From the NCBI GenBank assembly GCA_903960645.1, contig CAJCBN010000483.1, positions 1 to 9,706 on the forward strand: a stretch of 9,706 nt of DNA. Reading direction: 5' to 3'. This document shows, piece after piece, positions 6,164 through 9,706 of the stretch. Both the position numbers and the translations under genes were made by a program. Numbering within the stretch: position 1 is the stretch's first letter; each line of letters starts with the position of its first letter. Source of the DNA: an uncultured Actinomycetes bacterium. Lineage in GTDB: Bacteria > Actinomycetota > Thermoleophilia > Gaiellales > F1-60-MAGs149. The notes under the pieces are model-generated. The model was not told where the DNA came from, did not search any database, and worked only from the letters and a program-made list of their open reading frames with translations.

Positions 6164-7068
6164 TACGCCTCCTCCTCCTCGACGTAGCCGCCGCGCCGAT
6201 CGTCGCGCGCCACGCGGCCCTCCTCGAGGGCGATCACGCGGCGACGCATCTTGTCGACCATCTCGCGATCGTGCGTGGCCATCAGGATCGTGGTACCCGC
6301 GCGGTTGATCCGGTACAGCAGCTGCATGATGCCGATCGACGTCTCCGGGTCAAGGTTGCCGGTCGGCTCGTCGCAGATCAGCAGCGGCGGGTGGTTGACG
6401 AAGGCGCGCGCGATCGAGACGCGCTGCTGCTGGCCGCCCGACAGCTCATGCGGGAGCTTGTCGATCTTGTCGCCCAGGCCGACCAGACCGATGATCTCGG
6501 GGACCTTGCGCTCGATGATCTCGCGGCGCTGGCCCTGCACCTCGAGCGCGTACGCGACGTTCTCGTACACGCTCCGCGTCGGCAGCAGCTTGAAGTCCTG
6601 GAACACGCAGCCGATGTTGCGGCGCAGCTTCGGCACCTGCGAGCGCTTGAGCGTGCGCAGCGAGCGGCCGCCGACCTGGACGTTGCCACTGGTGGCGTCG
6701 ATCTCCTTCAGCAGGAGCTTGATGAACGTGGACTTGCCGGAGCCGGACGGGCCGACGAGGAAGACCCACTCGCCCTTGTCGATCTGCAGCGTGACGTCGC
6801 GGAGCCCGACGACGTCGCCGGAATACACCTTGGTGACGTCCTCGAGCAGGATCATCGCCTCCTGGCGCGGCGCGAACGGGCGACGGAACTCGCTCGTCTC
6901 GCCGGCCAGCTCAGACAGCGCCTCGGCGCGGCGGCGGCGGCGCTCTTCGGCCTCGCGCTCGAGCTCATGCTCGCTGCGCAGCTCGGTCGACGCGATGCTC
7001 ACCGGTCCGGGATCAGCGACGTCGTGGGGGCTGCGCAGGGCATCCGATGGGGTGTCGCGCTTCAGCAT
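6163..7068 (-). CDS. ftsE: Cell division ATP-binding protein FtsE, with possible N-terminal extension
   Basis: FtsE is the cytoplasmic ABC ATPase of FtsEX. The ABC domain starts at about residue 72 (MILLEDVTKVYSG) and is complete: Walker A GPSGSGKST (106-114), Q-loop Gln157, signature LSGGQQQR (209-216), Walker B LLICDEPTGNLD (229-240) and H-loop His266. FtsE is normally about 220-230 residues, but the frame opened by ATG 7068 gives 301. The first 71 residues are charged, contain an Arg/Glu-rich helical stretch (about 32-55) and look disordered. A second ATG at 6855 would give a standard 230-residue FtsE and has a perfect AGGAGG, but only two bases before it. The upstream ATG has GAGAGG directly against it. 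I keep the longer form as the annotation and regard the start as open. It lies 42 bases after prfB. Confidence 0.95.
   Translation of the reverse strand: MLKRDTPSDALRSPHDVADPGPVSIASTELRSEHELEREAEERRRRRAEALSELAGETSEFRRPFAPRQEAMILLEDVTKVYSGDVVGLRDVTLQIDKGEWVFLVGPSGSGKSTFIKLLLKEIDATSGNVQVGGRSLRTLKRSQVPKLRRNIGCVFQDFKLLPTRSVYENVAYALEVQGQRREIIERKVPEIIGLVGLGDKIDKLPHELSGGQQQRVSIARAFVNHPPLLICDEPTGNLDPETSIGIMQLLYRINRAGTTILMATHDREMVDKMRRRVIALEEGRVARDDRRGGYVEEEEA
6168..6180 (-). promoter_or_regulatory. ftsX ribosome binding site within the poly-Glu end of ftsE
   Basis: GAGGAGGAGGAGG lies four bases before the GTG of ftsX. The same bases encode the run of four glutamates that ends FtsE (EEEEA, then TAG). 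It supports the GTG start of ftsX and tight coupling of the two subunits, which are needed in equal amounts. Confidence 0.75.
6858..6863 (-). promoter_or_regulatory. Possible ribosome binding site for a shorter FtsE
   Basis: A perfect AGGAGG precedes ATG 6853-6855 by two bases, at the point where the FtsE ABC domain begins. The spacing is shorter than the usual five to nine bases, so its use is uncertain; the bases also encode Gln-Glu in the longer form. Confidence 0.35.
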
Positions 7069-7110
7069 CCTCTCGCACTCACCCTACCAGCCGTATGCAC
7101 GCTCAGACGA

Positions 7111-8236
7111 TCACGATTCGGCAACGGCGTCGCCGTCCGCAGCGGTGCGGCGGAGGAGAAAATCGCGGATGAAAGGGTCGAGTTCGCCATCGAGGATCGC
7201 CTGCACGTTGCCGTCCTTCCGGTTGGTGCGATGGTCGTTGACCATCGTGTACGGATGCAGGACGTAACTGCGGATCTGACTGCCAAAGGAGTTGTCTTGC
7301 GAGGTTCCCCGCGCCTTGGCCAACTCCTCCTCTCGCTGCTTCAGCTGGAGCTCGATCAGACGGCTCTTGAGGACGCGCATCGCAGTCTGCTTGTTGGACG
7401 TCTGTGAGCGCTCGTTCTGGCACTGCACGACGATTCCGGTCGGCAGGTGCGTGATGCGCACGGCCGAGTCCGTCTTGTTGACGTGCTGGCCGCCCGCACC
7501 GGAGGCGCGGTACGTGTCGATACGGAGGTCGCCCTCATCGATCTCCACGTCGACGTCCTCGTCGACCCACGGGGTGACATCCACGCGAGCAAAGGCGGTG
7601 TGGCGACGGTGCGCGGAGTCGAACGGCGACAGGCGGACGAGGCGGTGGACGCCCTTCTCGGCGCCCATGATGCCGTACGCGTTCTCGCCCTCGATCAGCA
7701 CGGAGACGGACTTGAGGCCCGCCTCTTCGCCCGGTGAGGCCTCGAGCAGCTCGGTCTTGAATCCGCGGCGCTCGGCCCAGCGCAGATACATGCGCAGGAG
7801 CATCTCGGTCCAGTCCATCGAATCGGTGCCACCGGCGCCCGCGCTGATCGTGGCGACCGCAGGACCCGCGTCGTACTCGCCGGAGAACAGCGCGCCCTCC
7901 TCCAACTCGTCGATCCGGTCGCCGAGCCCGATCACCTGGGCGGTGACCTCCTCGGCCAGTTCGGGCGCGTCGCCGAGCATGGCGACGAGGTCGCCGGCGT
8001 CGGCGACATCGGTGCTGAGCGCCTCGTACAGCTCGAGCTTGCGCGCAGCGCGCGTGCGCTCGGCCGAGACCTTGACGGCCCGGTCCTGATCATCCCAGAA
8101 GCCGGGCGTGGCGATCTGCCCGTCCAGCTCGTCGATCCGTGCGGTCAGCTGAGCAGGGTCAAAGATACTCCCGGACCCACACGAGGCGGGCCTTGAGCTC
8201 CTCGACGGCGGCCGGCAGCTCGTCGACCGTCAGCAC
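7111..8236 (-). CDS. prfB: Peptide chain release factor 2, expressed through a programmed +1 frameshift
   Basis: RF2 recognises UGA and UAA stop codons and triggers peptide release. The gene is in two frames: GTG 8236 to CTT 8162 (25 codons) ends at an in-frame TGA (8159-8161). The protein continues in the +1 frame from GAC 8160 to TGA 7111, skipping one T, for 374 residues in all. The N-terminal frame encodes LTVDELPAAVEELKARL and VWVREYL; the second frame continues with DPAQLTARIDELDGQI and the class-typical FWDDQ. The stop-reading motif SPF (203-205) and the catalytic GGQ (248-250, SGAGGQHVNKTDSAVR) are present, at almost the same positions as in E. coli RF2 (205-207 and 250-252). GTG 8236 is chosen because it puts the TGA at codon 26 as in E. 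coli and has a GAGG overlapping the secA stop; GTG 8254 is an alternative. It starts ten bases after secA ends; secA-prfB adjacency is also known in Bacillus. Confidence 0.96.
8158..8173 (-). promoter_or_regulatory. RF2 autoregulatory +1 frameshift signal
   Basis: The sequence CGGGAGTATCTTTGAC has all the parts of the classical RF2 recoding site: an internal Shine-Dalgarno-like GGGAG (8168-8172), a three-base TAT spacer, the slippery CTT, the TGA stop and a following C that weakens termination. TATCTTTGAC is identical to the E. coli site. When RF2 is scarce, ribosomes pause at UGA and slip forward by one base to make RF2; when it is plentiful they stop after 25 residues. This is negative feedback on RF2 level. 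Confidence 0.95.
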
Positions 8237-8246
8237 GGCGGCGGCC

Positions 8247-9706
8247 TCAGCCACGACGCTTCCGCTTGGCGGTCTTCTTCTTCTGCCGTCCGGCCGCCCC
8301 GGGCGCCTGCCCGCGCATCGTGTTGGACGAGCGATCATCCTCGGCCGGCGGCAGCGGCGTGGAGGTCGGCGTGCCGCCCCACTCCGTCGAACGCGACCAG
8401 GCGGAGTCCTGACGCGGAGGCGCCAGCCCCTCCGGCACGGCCTGCGGCAGCGTCTCGCCGGTACCGAAGGGCCGGACGTCCTCATGCTGCGCCACCAGCG
8501 AGTCGAGATCCTCCTCGAGCTGGAAGGGATCGATGACCGAGCGCCCGTCGGGGCCGTCGACCTCGATCACGAACTGGAACAGGCCCGCGACGACCTCCTG
8601 CTGCACCTCGGTCATCATCTCGCCGAACATCTTGTGACCCTCGGTCCGGTACTCGACGACCGGGTCCTTCTGCGCGAGACCGCGCAGGTGGATGCCGTCG
8701 CGCAGGTAGTCCATGTTGTCGAGGTGCTCGCGCCAGCGGGTGTCGATCGTCTGCAGCAGGTAGAAGCGCTCGGCCCGCCGCATCAGCTCGGGGTCGATCT
8801 GCTCGACCACCGTCTCCTTGCGCTCGTAGGCGGTCGCTGCATCGGCGACGACGCGGTCGATCAGCGCCTCGGGATCGATCTCCTCGGCGGGACCGAGGTC
8901 GGCAGCCGTGAAGGAGACCGGGTAGACGGAGCGGAGACCGACGAGCATGCCGTCGATGTCCCACTCCTCCTCGCTGTCGCTCTGCGTGTGCAGTTCCACC
9001 ACGTCCTCGACCGTCTCGTCGACCCACTCGCGCACCAGGTCGGAGATGTCCGCGCCCTCGAGCACCTCACGGCGCTGCTCGTAGACGACCTCGCGCTGCT
9101 TGTTCAGCACGTCGTCGTACTTGAGGACGTTCTTGCGGATCTCAAAGTTGTGCTCCTCGACGCGGCGCTGCGCGCCCTCGATCTGGCGCGAGAGCAGCTT
9201 GTGCTCGATCGGCTCGCCCTCCGGCGGGCCCAGCTTGTCGAGGATGTTGTAGATGCGGTCGCCGGCGAACAGGCGCACGACCTCGTCCTCGGCGGACAGG
9301 TAGAACCGTGTCTCGCCCGGATCGCCCTGACGTCCGGAGCGGCCGCGCAGCTGATTGTCGATCCGGCGGGACTCGTGACGTTCCGTGCCGAGCACGTAGA
9401 GGCCGCCCAGATCGGGCACGCCCTCGCCGAGCTTGATGTCGACGCCGCGACCGGCCATGTTGGTCGCGATCACGACGGCACCCCGCTGGCCGGCATTGAC
9501 GATGATCTCGCCCTCGCGCTCGTGCTCCTTGGCGTTCAGAAAGTCGTGCGGAATGCCCTGGCGCTAGAGCAGCGCGCTGAGATGCTCGGACGTCTCGATG
9601 TCGATCGTGCCGACCAGCACCGGCTGGCCGGAGGTATGGCGCTCGGCGATATCCGCTGCGACGGCGTCGAACTTCTCGCCCTTCGTCTTGAAGATCAGAT
9701 CCTCGC
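8247..9706 (-). CDS. secA: Preprotein translocase ATPase SecA, C-terminal part, interrupted by an in-frame TAG
   Basis: SecA drives export of preproteins through SecYEG by ATP hydrolysis. About 485 codons are visible; the N-terminus is beyond the right edge. Features from N to C: VGTIDIETSEHLSALL of the second ATPase fold, NAKEHEREGEII, ATNMAGRGVDIKLG (near 9440-9470), QLRGRSGRQGDPG (near 9315-9353), then the helical scaffold with DTRWREHLDNMDYL and GLAQKDPVVEY (near 8660-8745). The C-terminal tail is Pro/Ser-rich, then strongly basic (QKKKTAKRKRRG), with no zinc-binding SEC-C cysteine cluster. At 9564-9566 the frame carries TAG between SALL and RQGIPH, where related proteins usually have Lys (AAG to TAG is one base). 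Everything downstream stays open and conserved, so sequencing error or a very recent mutation is most likely. Read as it stands, the gene is broken. A restart at GTG 9473 would yield only a non-functional fragment. Confidence 0.95.
9564..9566 (-). other. In-frame amber codon in secA
   Basis: Read on the - strand, the codons run CTC-TAG-CGC-CAG. Both sides translate into well-conserved SecA sequence without a frame change, so this is a point substitution and not an indel. At least six other genes in the window end in TAG, so reassignment of TAG to an amino acid is unlikely. Confidence 0.9.

Noticed and set aside
7069..7110. A promoter for ftsE in the 42-base gap after prfB
   Set aside because: There is some AT content (CATACG, TAGGGT on the - strand), but no convincing pair of boxes at proper spacing.
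5252..7407. Long + strand open frames opposite ftsX, ftsE and prfB
   Set aside because: Low-complexity Arg/Asp/Ala products without domains; the opposite strand encodes complete FtsX, FtsE and RF2.
8159..8161. prfB as a pseudogene because of the early TGA
   Set aside because: The TGA at codon 26 with GGGAG-TAT-CTT upstream is the known RF2 feedback frameshift, and the +1 frame continues with conserved RF2 sequence.
9564..9566. TAG as a pyrrolysine or reassigned sense codon
   Set aside because: Six neighbouring genes end in TAG at sensible positions, and SecA has no known pyrrolysine; point mutation or sequencing error is simpler.

Overview
The window is a densely packed, high-GC bacterial chromosome segment. 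It is best explained as an actinobacterial genome, probably from the Thermoleophilia (Solirubrobacterales/Gaiellales type). The grounds are GC-rich codon use, several GTG starts, the secA-prfB-ftsE-ftsX-smpB order, and an MtrA-like response regulator followed by a sensor kinase and a GerMN lipoprotein. The phylum is fairly safe; the class is inference. I see no mobile element, CRISPR array, tRNA, rRNA or tmRNA.

Layout. One gene reads on the + strand: the C-terminal 198 residues of an MMPL/RND-type membrane transporter (1-597). It converges on a long - strand run that occupies the rest of the window. In transcription order (right to left) the run is secA (3' part only, with an in-frame amber codon) > prfB (peptide release factor 2, with a programmed +1 frameshift) > ftsE > ftsX > OmpR-family response regulator > sensor histidine kinase > GerMN/Gmad2 lipoprotein > smpB > an anchored protein with three 113-residue repeats. 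Gaps between the - strand genes range from 4-base overlaps to about 42 bases, so much of it may be one operon or a few coupled ones. No stretch of 300 bases lacks a gene.

How the genes fit together. SecA drives protein export, RF2 ends translation at UGA/UAA, and SmpB with tmRNA rescues stalled ribosomes. FtsEX is the ABC-type complex that controls cell-wall hydrolases at the division site. Between ftsX and smpB lies a three-gene signalling module (regulator, kinase, lipoprotein) joined by 4-base start/stop overlaps. It resembles a shortened MtrA-MtrB-LpqB system, which in Actinobacteria links cell-wall state to division and hydrolase expression. Placing it directly behind ftsEX suggests joint control of envelope remodelling.

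Points to look at first: (1) the TAG codon in secA, in a position where homologues normally carry lysine; (2) the textbook RF2 frameshift site, CTT-TGA-C at codons 25-26, which hides the true prfB start; (3) the three-repeat anchored protein with one cysteine pair per repeat; (4) the MtrAB-LpqB-like module beside ftsEX; (5) the roughly 70-residue N-terminal extension of FtsE.
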